Below, one piece after another: positions 55,292 to 63,828 of a stretch of DNA of 64,000 nucleotides (positions are counted from its first letter, which is position 1; each line of letters begins with the position of its first letter). The translations under genes and the position numbers were made by a program. The notes under the pieces were generated by a model, which was given only the letters and a program-made list of their open reading frames with translations, was not told the DNA's origin and did not search any database. Origin of the DNA: Methanomassiliicoccus luminyensis B10 (lineage in GTDB: Archaea; Thermoplasmatota; Thermoplasmata; Methanomassiliicoccales; Methanomassiliicoccaceae); NCBI RefSeq assembly GCF_000308215.1, contig NZ_CAJE01000017.1, positions 1 to 64,000 of the forward strand, written 5' to 3'.

Positions 55292-56913
55292 GCCATCACC
55301 ACCCCGAACAATATGGAGGCGAACACCAGGACAGAGATAACGCTATTGACGTTGAAGAAGGCCACGTCGATCTTGGAGAGGTCGTCGGGCCGGACCAGGC
55401 GATGCTCCAGGACGAACAGGACCACGATCGCGGCTGTGAACGCCAGGTAGACGGGGCTGAGCGGCACCAGCCAATAGAGGGAGGCCAGGCATAGTACGCT
55501 CGCGGCGTGGAGCGCGGACGATATGGCCATCGCCCGGTCCACTCCGAGGTTCGCGGGCATCGAGAACAACCCCTCCCTGCGGTCGAAATCCACGTCCTGG
55601 CAGGAATACAGGATGTCGAAGCCGGCGATGTACAGCATCAGGCCCATGCTGAGCACGAGCACCTCCAGCGATGCCCCGCCGGTGATAGCGATGCTGACGC
55701 CCAGGGGCATCATGCCGATAGCCAGCCCCAGCATCAGGTGGCTGGCCCAGGTGACGCGCTTGGCATAGGAGTACGCGAACAGGAAGACCAGCACCGGGAA
55801 CGACAATATGAAGCAGGTCCATGAGAGCATCGCCGCCGAACCGATGAACAGGAAGGAGGACAGCGCCACGAAGGCGGTCGCCTCTCTTGTCGTCAGCGAA
55901 CCGGAGGGGATGTGCCGCTCCTTCGTCCTGGGGTTCCTGGCATCGATGGCCGCGTCCGCTATGCGGTTGAAGCCCATGGCCGCGGACCTCGCGCCCACGA
56001 TGGCCAGTATCGCCCAGAACACCATCTCGAAGGTGACGGCGTGATCACGGCCCAGGATCACCAGGGCGGCCAGGCCGAACGGCAGCGCGAAGACGGTATG
56101 ACTGACCTTGATCATGCGGGCGTACGTCGCGGCCTTGGCCAGGAGCGGGCTGTCCGCGGCCTCCTCGGGCGCCTCCCTCCACCGGCACATCCTCCTCTCG
56201 GCGAAGGTAAAGGCCTCGTACAACACGATGCCCAGGAGGCTCATGGCCAGGATGCCCACGTAGATCTGGGTGTACTGCCCCCAGTTCCAGGCGTTCACGA
56301 TGAAGTAGCCGAGGCCGGAGGAGCCGGCGAACGACTCGGTGAAGAACAGCACCGATATCGCCGTCCCGGTGACGATGCGCAGTGCGGTGAAGCTGCTGGG
56401 GAGGGCGGCGGGGACTATCGCCTCCCTCAGGATGTCCCCCTCGCTGGCGTTCATCGAGCGCATCGAGTCGATGTACTTCTGGTCGATGCCGCTGACCCCC
56501 TCCTTGGTGGTCACCAGTATCTGGAAGAAGACTATGATGGTGATGAGGATGATCTTGGAGAGGTCGTCCAGGCCGAACAGGAGTATGATCACCGGCAGGA
56601 AGGCCATCTTGGGGATCGGGTAGGTCAGGAAGATCAGGGGGCTGACGTACCGGTCCACCCTCCGCCGGTAGCCGATGAACACGGCCAGGGGGAATGCCAG
56701 CAGCCACGCGACCGCTATGCTCACCGCGACCCTGTAGGTGCTTATCAAGAAGTCGGACCAGAACGCCCCCGTCTGGGCGGCGTCGAAGAACGCCAGGAAG
56801 GTCTCTTCGGGCCCGGGCAGGACGTTGGAATCGATGACCACCGCGGCCAGCTTCCACACCAGGATGCAGACGGCCAGCGATAGGATGTACCCCAGGAGCC
56901 TCTGTCGGTTCAT
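55288..56913 (-). CDS. Fusion of ABC importer permease with UbiA/MqnP prenyltransferase
   Basis: 541 aa in one uninterrupted frame. Residues 1-250 are an SsuC/TauC/ThiX-type permease: five or six helices, YPIPKMAFLPVIILLFG, and the EAA loop ASEGDILREAIVPAALPSSFTALRI. After a hydrophilic linker (about 251-270, RWREAPEEAADS) residues 271-541 are a complete UbiA-superfamily prenyltransferase: IKVSHTVFALPFGLAAL, first Asp motif NRIADAAIDARNP, second Asp motif DVDFDRREG, and about eight helices. The wording is closest to MqnP of the futalosine menaquinone route. The protein would bring an aromatic acid across the membrane and hand it to the prenyltransferase. I know of no described fusion of this type. 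Confidence 0.9.
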   Translation of the reverse strand: MNRQRLLGYILSLAVCILVWKLAAVVIDSNVLPGPEETFLAFFDAAQTGAFWSDFLISTYRVAVSIAVAWLLAFPLAVFIGYRRRVDRYVSPLIFLTYPIPKMAFLPVIILLFGLDDLSKIILITIIVFFQILVTTKEGVSGIDQKYIDSMRSMNASEGDILREAIVPAALPSSFTALRIVTGTAISVLFFTESFAGSSGLGYFIVNAWNWGQYTQIYVGILAMSLLGIVLYEAFTFAERRMCRWREAPEEAADSPLLAKAATYARMIKVSHTVFALPFGLAALVILGRDHAVTFEMVFWAILAIVGARSAAMGFNRIADAAIDARNPRTKERHIPSGSLTTREATAFVALSSFLFIGSAAMLSWTCFILSFPVLVFLFAYSYAKRVTWASHLMLGLAIGMMPLGVSIAITGGASLEVLVLSMGLMLYIAGFDILYSCQDVDFDRREGLFSMPANLGVDRAMAISSALHAASVLCLASLYWLVPLSPVYLAFTAAIVVLFVLEHRLVRPDDLSKIDVAFFNVNSVISVLVFASILFGVVMA

Positions 56914-57644
56914 AGTGCTTCCACCGCCCTCCGCACCTCTTTGCAGGCGGAGAAGAACGACTCGTCCTCCCGGTAGCCCTTGGTCCCCGCCCGGCGATTG
57001 GGGATCAGGGCCTTCCTGGAGCAGGGGCGTCCGCCCAGCACCAAGATGTCGTCCCCCAGGAAGACCGCTTCCTCGATGCTGTGAGTGACCATCACGGTGG
57101 TCAGCCCGGTCCGGCCGCGGATGTCCAGCAGGGCGTCCTGCAGCTTCTCCCGGTTGAGCGTATCAAGGGATGAGAAGGGCTCGTCCATGAGGAGGATCTT
57201 CGGCTCCAATGCCAGCGCCCGGCCGATGGCGACCCTCTGCCTCTCGCCCCCGCTGAGCCGGACGGGGTAATCATCCCGGTGCTCCTCCAGGCCCAGTTCG
57301 CGCATGAGCGCATCGGAGCGGAGCTTCTGCTCGCTCCCGGCCACCTTGCGTATCTTCATCCCCAGGCAGATGTTCTCCCGCACCGTCTTCCACGGCAGCA
57401 GGCCGAAGTCCTGGAGGATGAACGCCACGTCCTCGGAGGGGCCGTCCACCGTCCCCCCGTTCACGGTGACCCTGCCGGCGGAGGGCTTGGTGAGACCGGA
57501 AAGGATGTACAGGAGGGTGGTCTTGCCGCAGCCCGAGGGGCCGATGACGGTGAGCGAGCCGCCCTTCCCCACCGAGAACGACAGGTCCTCGATCACCCTG
57601 AACCCCCGGTCGAACTCCTTGTCCAGATGCTCCACTTCGATCAT
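56910..57644 (-). CDS. SsuB/TauB-type ABC importer ATPase
   Basis: 244 aa. Walker A GPSGCGKTT, Q-loop LQDFGLLPWKTVRENI, signature LSGGERQR, Walker B ILLMDEPFSSLD, switch His VTHSIEEA: the nitrate/sulfonate/taurine/thiamine-precursor class. ATG 57644 lies 5 bp past the binding-protein stop; the longer frame to 57734 is not used. Its stop overlaps the fusion gene's ATG by 4 nt, so ATPase and permease-UbiA are made together. Confidence 0.93.
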   Translation of the reverse strand: MIEVEHLDKEFDRGFRVIEDLSFSVGKGGSLTVIGPSGCGKTTLLYILSGLTKPSAGRVTVNGGTVDGPSEDVAFILQDFGLLPWKTVRENICLGMKIRKVAGSEQKLRSDALMRELGLEEHRDDYPVRLSGGERQRVAIGRALALEPKILLMDEPFSSLDTLNREKLQDALLDIRGRTGLTTVMVTHSIEEAVFLGDDILVLGGRPCSRKALIPNRRAGTKGYREDESFFSACKEVRRAVEAL

Positions 57645-57649
57645 TTGCC

Positions 57650-58600
57650 TCACTCGTACAGCTCCACAGCCATGATGCTCTCGTACGGTATCCTGGAGGC
57701 CAGCTTGGGTCCCGAAGGATAGCCGATCATCCACTCCTGCACCTTGTCCACTTCCTCCTCGCTGGGGAGGGCCGGCCCCGATAGGGGCGGGAAGTCGAAG
57801 GTGCCTATCAGTGATCCAGGGAAGGAGAGCTTGCTCTTCAGTATGTCGGCGTATCGCGTGGGGTCCTGGTTGACCAGGGCCGCGCTCTCGTTGTAGGCGG
57901 CGAGGAACCCTTTCGCCAGGTCGAGGTGTTCCGACACGAACCCGCCCCTCAGCGCGATGATGCTGGTGGTGATGTTATAGGAGGTGTCGTTGGCGACCTC
58001 CCGGGCCCCCGCGTTCAAGGCCACGGTGACGAACGGCTCGGGAAGGAAGGCCAGCATGCCCTGGTTCAGGCTTTCCCTGCGCAGAGGGATCGCCGGCACC
58101 TCTTCCTTCGTTACATCGGAGGGGGCCTCGGCGAGCATCTCATCCAGCAGGTACTCCACTATGGTGCCGGTAGAGGTCGCGACCTCCATCCCCCCGATAT
58201 CAGACAGCCCCACCTCGCCTTCCCCCGGCGGAGCCAATAAGGCGAACATCCGGTGGTCGGAGGTATGGTGAGCTATGGTGACGACCTTCACGTCCTCGCC
58301 CGAACTTTTTAGGATCAGCGTTTTCATGAGGTCCCCGAAATAGCCGTCGATCTTGCCCGCGGTGAACGCCGTGATGCACTCGGCCGCGCTGCTGAACTGG
58401 ACTAGTTCGACCTTCACGCCTTCCTTCTCGAAGAGCCCCTGCTCCTGGGCGACGTAAAGGGGCAGGGTGTCGATCACCGGGAGGACCCCGATCCGGACGA
58501 CATCGTCGTCCTCCGGCTGGACCGTGACGGCGATGCCGGCCGCCATCAGCACGACGGCCGCGATGGCGATGGCGAGGGTCTGCACGCTTCCTTTTTCCAT
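57650..58600 (-). CDS. NMT1/THI5-type ABC binding protein
   Basis: 316 aa exported binding protein with an N-terminal anchor (TLAIAIAAVVLMAAGIAVTV). VRIGVLPVIDTLPLYVAQEQGLFEKEGVKVELV followed by A-GKIDGYFGDL is the NMT1-like signature, a fold that also gives rise to the menaquinone enzymes MqnA and MqnD. Substrates of the class include sulfonates, pyrimidines and aromatic carboxylates. ATG 58600 has AAAGGGG 8 nt upstream; the TTG at 58618 is less likely. First gene of the operon. The downstream enzymes suggest an aromatic or naphthoic acid as cargo; that is inference. Confidence 0.9.
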   Translation of the reverse strand: MEKGSVQTLAIAIAAVVLMAAGIAVTVQPEDDDVVRIGVLPVIDTLPLYVAQEQGLFEKEGVKVELVQFSSAAECITAFTAGKIDGYFGDLMKTLILKSSGEDVKVVTIAHHTSDHRMFALLAPPGEGEVGLSDIGGMEVATSTGTIVEYLLDEMLAEAPSDVTKEEVPAIPLRRESLNQGMLAFLPEPFVTVALNAGAREVANDTSYNITTSIIALRGGFVSEHLDLAKGFLAAYNESAALVNQDPTRYADILKSKLSFPGSLIGTFDFPPLSGPALPSEEEVDKVQEWMIGYPSGPKLASRIPYESIMAVELYE

Positions 58601-58919
58601 TCCCTGAGCCCCTTTCAACCGCGTGTATACGGCTACCTCTTGAAGTCTTTTTCCAATCGGATGCCGGAAGTTGGCGGCCTCGGGCCTGGCAACGGACCGT
58701 CCCCCCCCCCCATCGGGGACCGATCATGGCGCTGGGCATTCCGGCAACCAATGCGCGGGCATCAAAGAGGATAAATACCGGCCGGATTCCGTTCTATTTC
58801 ATTGGTGCGACGAACGGGCGGTGATACGGAGAGGGACCTTGGTCAGGCCCTTGGATCGTTGTGTGGTGAGGGGTGAAAGCGCTCGTGGCCTGAGGGGTTC
58901 GGGAAAGCCAGGTGCCGCC
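58601..58919. other. Divergent intergenic region
   Basis: Between the quinone operon and the glycosyltransferase. GATAAATACC (58770-58779) is a likely plus-strand TATA box, implying a leader of over 110 nt. No gene seen, although the glycosyltransferase frame is open through part of it. Confidence 0.45.
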
Positions 58920-60080
58920 ATGATCGATCATGTCCTGTTGCTCTATGCCATCATCATCCTTTCATATACCCCGCTCGGCCTGTACCAGATGTTCCTCGTT
59001 GCTCGAAGCGTCATTTTGCTGAGGGGGCTGGAAGAGAAGCAGTACCCGAAGCTGGATGTCAAGAACAAGCTCGTGGTGGCCATTACCACCAATGGCAATG
59101 CCACCGACGTAGTGGAGAAGATCATAGCGACGACGATGGGCTACGGTCTGGACCTGAGAATGTACGTGATCAAGGAGGAGAGTGACACTTTCAGGTACAG
59201 CTGCCAGGAGATCGTGGTGCCGAAGGACTACCAGTGCGCTCACGGCTCCAGGAACAAAATGCGCGCTCTCCAGTACGGGATCGAGTGGATGGGCGGGAAT
59301 GGCCTCGGCAAGGAGACCTATATCTGCCACCTCGACGACGACAGCATGGTCTCCAAGGAATACTTGGAGTATGTGATCGACAGCATGACCGAAGAGGGCG
59401 GGCAGGGGAGCATCCGGCTCAGGGAGTTCGGGCGGAGTTTATTCTCGTCCCTGGCCGACATCGTGAGGATATCCAACTGCGAGGCGTGGTGTAAGCATTT
59501 CAACATATGGGACAGGCCGAAGTTCGTTCACGGGGAGGGCTTGGTAGTGAGGGCGGACGTGGAGAAGGAGATAGGCTGGGATTTCGGGACCTACGGGGCA
59601 GAGGACCTCATGATGGGGCTGGAGATCTCCAGACGCTACAGGTTCGGCCTCATGCCACAGGGGAACATCTGGATCGCCCCGCCGACCAGTGTCCGGGACT
59701 TTTTCAAGCAGAGGAGAAGATGGTTCTGGTCGATATTCCGGAACGAGGGGAAGGTCAGGGGCCTGAGTCTCAAGGTCTATCTGATGTACGTGTATCTTTA
59801 CATAGCGGGGGTGACCGGAATAATCGGTTTTCTTATCCTCCCGTACACCATTATTTTCGCGCCGGCCCTGACGCCCCATCTCGCGCCCTTCTGGATCATC
59901 AACACGGCCTGTTTCTATATCTATTATCAGTACGGCGCCTCATACCATGGCTCGCTGAGGGTCTCCGCGCTCCTCCTGTTCCTGCAGCTCCCCGTCGCAT
60001 TCTACGAGGGCCTGACCATAATCTATTCCTTGGTGACCCGCCCCGACTTCAATACGTTCGAGACCATTAAGAAGGTTTGA
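58920..60080 (+). CDS. Membrane glycosyltransferase, family 2-like
   Basis: 386 aa. An N-terminal helix (residues 5-30) is followed by a GT-A catalytic domain with LVVAITTNGNAT, a LDDDS metal-binding motif (about residue 140), a GAEDLMMG acceptor/base region and QRRRWFW, the processive-type Q/RxxRW motif; three or four C-terminal helices complete it. The arrangement resembles Egghead-like beta-mannosyltransferases. It likely makes a lipid-linked or surface glycan. The open frame to 58671 is unsupported; ATG 58920 precedes the first helix. Confidence 0.85.
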   Translation: MIDHVLLLYAIIILSYTPLGLYQMFLVARSVILLRGLEEKQYPKLDVKNKLVVAITTNGNATDVVEKIIATTMGYGLDLRMYVIKEESDTFRYSCQEIVVPKDYQCAHGSRNKMRALQYGIEWMGGNGLGKETYICHLDDDSMVSKEYLEYVIDSMTEEGGQGSIRLREFGRSLFSSLADIVRISNCEAWCKHFNIWDRPKFVHGEGLVVRADVEKEIGWDFGTYGAEDLMMGLEISRRYRFGLMPQGNIWIAPPTSVRDFFKQRRRWFWSIFRNEGKVRGLSLKVYLMYVYLYIAGVTGIIGFLILPYTIIFAPALTPHLAPFWIINTACFYIYYQYGASYHGSLRVSALLLFLQLPVAFYEGLTIIYSLVTRPDFNTFETIKKV

Positions 60081-60112
60081 ACTCCCCGCGAAAGACACCG
60101 TTGCTGACGAGA

Positions 60113-60127
60113 GTAACTATATAAAAT
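60113..60127 (+). promoter_or_regulatory. TATA box of the DUF2769 gene
   Basis: AACTATATAAAATGC, close to the archaeal consensus, 40 bp before the start codon. Confidence 0.65.
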
Positions 60128-60163
60128 GCCGGCTCGAATTTAAACAGGACGGAGTGGGGATTT

Positions 60164-60454
60164 ATGGACAAGTTCCAATCTATGCAGCAGAAGATCATGT
60201 TGATGAGGCCGGAGGAAAAAGCGCAGGACATGGACCAGAAGCTGACCATGTGCATATGTGGGAAATGCCCCTCTTACACCGACGACAACCGCGACAGGCA
60301 GCAGGCGCTGTTCTGCAGCAAGGGGAGGCCGCAGAGCTGCGACACGACCAACAAGGGCTGCATATGCTCCGACTGCCCGGTATCCAGCGAGATGGGGTTG
60401 ACGCATACGAGCTATTGCATAAAGGGCTCGGAGCGCGATCAGAGAGGGATGTGA
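60164..60454 (+). CDS. DUF2769 cysteine-rich protein
   Basis: 96 aa. CICGKCPSY, LFCSKG, CDTTNKGCICSDCPV and YCIKG give at least nine cysteines in the order of DUF2769, a family found mainly in methanogenic archaea and probably binding zinc or an iron-sulfur centre. GGAGTGGGG stands before ATG 60164. Strong promoter and monocistronic. Function unknown. Confidence 0.85.
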   Translation: MDKFQSMQQKIMLMRPEEKAQDMDQKLTMCICGKCPSYTDDNRDRQQALFCSKGRPQSCDTTNKGCICSDCPVSSEMGLTHTSYCIKGSERDQRGM

Positions 60455-60494
60455 ACCGGGACGCTCGGGCCGGACGGACGGCGCGGCATAATTA

Positions 60495-61571
60495 TCACAG
60501 CGGTGCGCGCCCACGGGACGCCTGTTCTTCGATGAAGTCCACGGCCCTGCCCATGCTGTCCTCCCAGGACGGCAGGGATGCGGCGTGCTCCCGGGCCGTC
60601 GAGGAGAGCGCCTCCAGAGTTGCACGGTTATGATCCAGGAAGGAGATGCGCCCGGCCAGGGCGGCGGGGTCCCCGGGGGGCACCCGATATCCGACCTCAG
60701 GGGGCACCGTTTCTTTCAGGCCTCCGACGTCGGAGGCGATCACGGGGACCCCGTGGCAGCACGCTTCCACGCAGGTGATGCCATACCCCTCGTGGAAGGA
60801 GGGGGCCACCAGAACATGGCCGTCCTCCAGCATCTCATCGAGCGCTGGCCTCGGGACGTAGCCGTGAAAAGCAATGCGATCGCCGAGACCTTCCTTCCTG
60901 ACGGTCCTCTCCACTTTCCGGAAGAAGCTCCGGTCCGCCGGCGCGCCGACGACATCAAGGCTCACATCCTCGTCCTTGAGCATCGCCACGGCCCGGACCA
61001 GCACGTCCAGGCCCTTGTGCGGAAGGATGTTGCCTACATACAATAAGCGGAGCTTTCCGGACCGGAAGTCCTTTGCCCTTCCTTCGATCTCGGCGCGATC
61101 CCTGCCGGGGCAGGCCACCACGCCCGTGATGTTCTTGCCCAGCAGCCCGCTGACGGCCTCCTTCGAATCGTTGCTGTTGAGCACGAAGGCGTCCACCGAC
61201 CCGAGGTACCTTTTCTCCAGGGCGCGGCTCAATGCCCTCCGCCGCGCCGACCTCTCGGCCGAGCAGGCGAGGTGGTGGACGATCGAGATGATGGGAGCGG
61301 GCGAACGCTCCCGGAACCGGCGGTTCAACATGAACAGGGAGGGATGGCAGAGTTCGTCCTCGAGCAGCACGTCCGGGGAAGCGCCGGTCATCTCCTCCAA
61401 CGTCCGGGAGGACAGGTTGTCCAAGGCGCCCAAGGGATAGCGCCTCAGAGGTAGGGAGATAATATTTGCATCATGCCCCCGGGATTCGAGCTCGTTCACC
61501 AGCATGCGGTCGTAGAGGTAGCCCCCGCTCCGGGAATCGATAGAGCCGTAGATTACCAGGGCGGCCCTCAA
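60495..61571 (-). CDS. Glycosyltransferase family 4
   Basis: 358 aa GT-B enzyme. LLYVGNILPHKGLDVLVRAV starts the C-terminal Rossmann domain, and the nucleotide-sugar site APSFHEGYGITCVEACCHGVPVIASDVGG carries the E-x7-E motif. No membrane helix. The start is taken as TTG 61571, which overlaps the PTPS stop as TTGA; the frame further upstream is antisense to PTPS. Third in an operon with the PTPS homologue and the dehydrogenase, so it may glycosylate a product of those enzymes. Confidence 0.87.
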   Translation of the reverse strand: MRAALVIYGSIDSRSGGYLYDRMLVNELESRGHDANIISLPLRRYPLGALDNLSSRTLEEMTGASPDVLLEDELCHPSLFMLNRRFRERSPAPIISIVHHLACSAERSARRRALSRALEKRYLGSVDAFVLNSNDSKEAVSGLLGKNITGVVACPGRDRAEIEGRAKDFRSGKLRLLYVGNILPHKGLDVLVRAVAMLKDEDVSLDVVGAPADRSFFRKVERTVRKEGLGDRIAFHGYVPRPALDEMLEDGHVLVAPSFHEGYGITCVEACCHGVPVIASDVGGLKETVPPEVGYRVPPGDPAALAGRISFLDHNRATLEALSSTAREHAASLPSWEDSMGRAVDFIEEQASRGRAPL

Positions 61572-61948
61572 TCCCTGACCCTCTCCTCGTACGAGGCCGA
61601 GGCCGCCTCGCTCTCCCACACCGCGACCTTGGCCGTGGACACGCTGGTCCAGTCATCGGCGGCGACGAAACGCCCCCAGATGGCGAAGGCCAGGTTCTCG
61701 ATGCTCGGCGCCGCTTCCTGGAAATCGGGCAGGTCGTTCAGGGTGCGGTCCGAGTACAGCTTCAGTATCCCGTCGAGCACCTCACCGATCCTGTCGAGGT
61801 CCGCCAGGTAGCCGCTGTGGTCCAACGAGCTTCCGCGCACCGTCACCTCGACCGTGTACCGGTGGCTGTGGACCTCCTTCTCCCTCCCGGAGGCGTTGGG
61901 CATGTGGTGCTGCGCGATCAGTTCCTTCCTCAGCGAAGTCGAGTACAT
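61568..61948 (-). CDS. PTPS/QueD-family protein lacking the catalytic cysteine
   Basis: 126 aa. The zinc ligands of 6-pyruvoyl-tetrahydropterin synthases are visible as AQHHMPN and VHSHRYTVEV (H..H-x-H), and ENLAFAIW resembles the PSSENL substrate loop. The catalytic Cys that lies a few residues before the H-x-H in QueD is missing; the whole protein has no cysteine. It may therefore catalyse a different pterin reaction or be a binding protein. It ends in an overlap with the glycosyltransferase start and lies 1 bp behind the dehydrogenase stop region. Confidence 0.8.
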   Translation of the reverse strand: MYSTSLRKELIAQHHMPNASGREKEVHSHRYTVEVTVRGSSLDHSGYLADLDRIGEVLDGILKLYSDRTLNDLPDFQEAAPSIENLAFAIWGRFVAADDWTSVSTAKVAVWESEAASASYEERVRD

Positions 61949-61949
61949 C

Positions 61950-62975
61950 TCAATTCCCTCCTCGGTAGTCCAGCATGACCTGTATCACGTCCTCCCCGTT
62001 GCGATCGATGAGGTCGTACGCCCTCGCCGCGTCATCGATGTCCACCCTATGGGTGATGAGGCGGCGGGGCCGGACCTCGGCGAGCGCCTTCCACGCCAGG
62101 TCCAGCCTCCTGCGCTTGTCCCATCGTCCCGACAGGGACGAGGGAACGGTGCTGACCTGGCTGCTCGCGATCCTCAGCCGGTTGCGGTGGAAATCCTCCC
62201 CGAAGTTCACCACCGCCTCCTTGTTCCCGTACCAGGAACCCACCACGATGCGCCCCTCGAAGCCCGCGACGTGGGTGGCGTACTCCATGGCCGCGGGGTC
62301 CCCGGACAGCTCGAACACCAGGTCGGCCTTCCGCCTCCCCAGGCCGGCGCGGCGCACCAGCTCGGCGGGAGGGATGCCATGCTCCAGGGACATACCGGCG
62401 CCCATCAGCCCGGACATCTCCCGGCGCTTGGGGTAGCGGTCCATCGTGATGATGGACGACAGCGGATGCCTCGACAGCAGCGCGGTGGTCAGGAGGCCGA
62501 TGACCCCCTGCCCTATGACCACGACGTCCTCGCCCATCATGGGCGCCCCGTCCATGACGATGGACAGGGCGGTCTCCACGCTGGGCAGGAATATGGCGTC
62601 CTCCGGCCCGATCCCCTCGGCCACCGGCACCAGCTCCTCCGGGCGCGCGGTGAAGTGGCTCTCGTGAGGGTGGAAGGCGAACACGGTGCGGCCGATCAGG
62701 CCGTGCGGAGCGTCCTCCCCGGCCCCCACGACCCTGCCCACCGCGGAGTAGCCGTACTTGAAGGGATACCGCAGGGGAGCGTCCAGCGACCCTATGGCGG
62801 TGTCGAGCCTGGTCCCCTCGTCCAGGTGGTGCCGGTAGAACAGCATCTCGGTGCCGGCACTGACGCCGGAGACGAGGGTCTCCACCAGCACTTCTCCCGG
62901 GCTGGGGGAGGGGGTGTCCTCCTCCATCACCTCCACTCTTCTCGGCTCCGTGAAATAAAGGGACCGCCGCCTCAT
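61950..62975 (-). CDS. MDR-family dehydrogenase, BchC-like, without zinc ligands
   Basis: 341 aa medium-chain dehydrogenase/reductase. SGVSAGTEMLFYR replaces the usual catalytic-zinc C-G-T-D, KYGYSAVGRVVGAG replaces GHExxG, and VIGQGVIGLLTTALL is the NAD(P)-binding Gly motif. Loss of Cys and His suggests a zinc-independent enzyme; the wording is like the BchC/'zinc-binding dehydrogenase' group that goes with PTPS and GT4 genes in bacteria. ATG 62975 (MRRRSLYFTEP) is the family-like start; the much longer frame to 63866 is antisense to HEAT and Cys-rich genes. First gene of a three-gene operon. Confidence 0.83.
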   Translation of the reverse strand: MRRRSLYFTEPRRVEVMEEDTPSPSPGEVLVETLVSGVSAGTEMLFYRHHLDEGTRLDTAIGSLDAPLRYPFKYGYSAVGRVVGAGEDAPHGLIGRTVFAFHPHESHFTARPEELVPVAEGIGPEDAIFLPSVETALSIVMDGAPMMGEDVVVIGQGVIGLLTTALLSRHPLSSIITMDRYPKRREMSGLMGAGMSLEHGIPPAELVRRAGLGRRKADLVFELSGDPAAMEYATHVAGFEGRIVVGSWYGNKEAVVNFGEDFHRNRLRIASSQVSTVPSSLSGRWDKRRRLDLAWKALAEVRPRRLITHRVDIDDAARAYDLIDRNGEDVIQVMLDYRGGN

Positions 62976-63085
62976 GTTCTCCGCCGTCCGTGAACGATTG
63001 GACCCGCGGGGACTTGTACCTTGCCAATAGCGGGCCTTCGGGGCCTCGCAAGGTATATGCTCCGCAGGGCTCCTACACGCCCTCG

Positions 63086-63277
63086 ATGCCGGAGGACCAA
63101 AGTCCCAGGGCCCGCTGCCTTTGGCACGCCGACGACGGACGGTGCTCCAGCTGCAAGGCCCGCCGGATACGCGCGGACGTGCTGAAGCTGAAGGACTACG
63201 ACGTCTGCTGCCCGGAGAGGGATTACCCCAGCTGCGATTTCTACGCCGAAAGGCCGGCGGTCCCGCGGAAGAGGTGA
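63086..63277 (+). CDS. Small cysteine-rich protein
   Basis: 63 aa. CLWHADDGRCSSCKARR and VCCPERDYPSCDF contribute seven cysteines and one His, suggesting a zinc or iron-sulfur site. A possible TATA (AGGTATATGC) lies at 63050-63059. The HEAT-repeat gene begins 2 bp after the stop, so the two are probably co-expressed. Family not recognised. Longer frame from 62990 is unlikely. Confidence 0.55.
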   Translation: MPEDQSPRARCLWHADDGRCSSCKARRIRADVLKLKDYDVCCPERDYPSCDFYAERPAVPRKR

Positions 63278-63279
63278 GC

Positions 63280-63828
63280 ATGGACGACGAGCTTTTAGTT
63301 GTCTGCAAGGAGGCCCTCGCCCTGACCCCCTCGGTCCGATCGGCCGCGCTGGAGCGCCTGGAGTCCCTGGCCCGGGAGAAGAAGATGGACGGGAGAGCGG
63401 TCGCCTGCCTTATCCCCCTGCTGCACGCGCCCGAGCCGGAGGAGCGCAGGAAGGCGTCCTGGATCATGGGGAAGCTGGCCCAGAACAAGGAGGAGGCCTG
63501 CTGGCCGCTGGAGGCTCTGAACAATGCCCTGCACGATGACGACGCGGAGGTCAGGGAGAACGCCGCGTGGGCGTTCGGGGAGCTAGCGGGCATGAGGATC
63601 GGGGCCGTGGGGACCCTGGAGCGCCTGAACCTGCTGCTGGGTGACCGGGACGCCAAGGTACGGGGGATGGCCGCCTGGGCCCTGGGGCGGATGGCCGAGA
63701 AGATAGGGCTGGGCTTCTCCTCATCGGTGGAGCCGCTCGCCGCGCTGCGGGAGGACCGCAGCGTATTGGTGAGGGAGAGCGCCGCCTTCGCCCTGGAGCG
63801 GCTGCGCGGCATCGGCATCACGGAATGA
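63280..63828 (+). CDS. HEAT-repeat protein
   Basis: 182 aa, four or five HEAT/PBS-lyase-type repeats: DAEVRENAAWAFGELA, DAKVRGMAAWALGRMA and SVLVRESAAFALERL show the D-x-x-VR-x-x-A-x-x-AL pattern. Such scaffolds bind proteins or modify cofactors. GAGGTGAGC is directly upstream of ATG 63280 and overlaps the preceding stop. It follows a small Cys-rich protein that may be its partner. The remaining 63829-64000 shows no supported gene. Confidence 0.85.
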   Translation: MDDELLVVCKEALALTPSVRSAALERLESLAREKKMDGRAVACLIPLLHAPEPEERRKASWIMGKLAQNKEEACWPLEALNNALHDDDAEVRENAAWAFGELAGMRIGAVGTLERLNLLLGDRDAKVRGMAAWALGRMAEKIGLGFSSSVEPLAALREDRSVLVRESAAFALERLRGIGITE

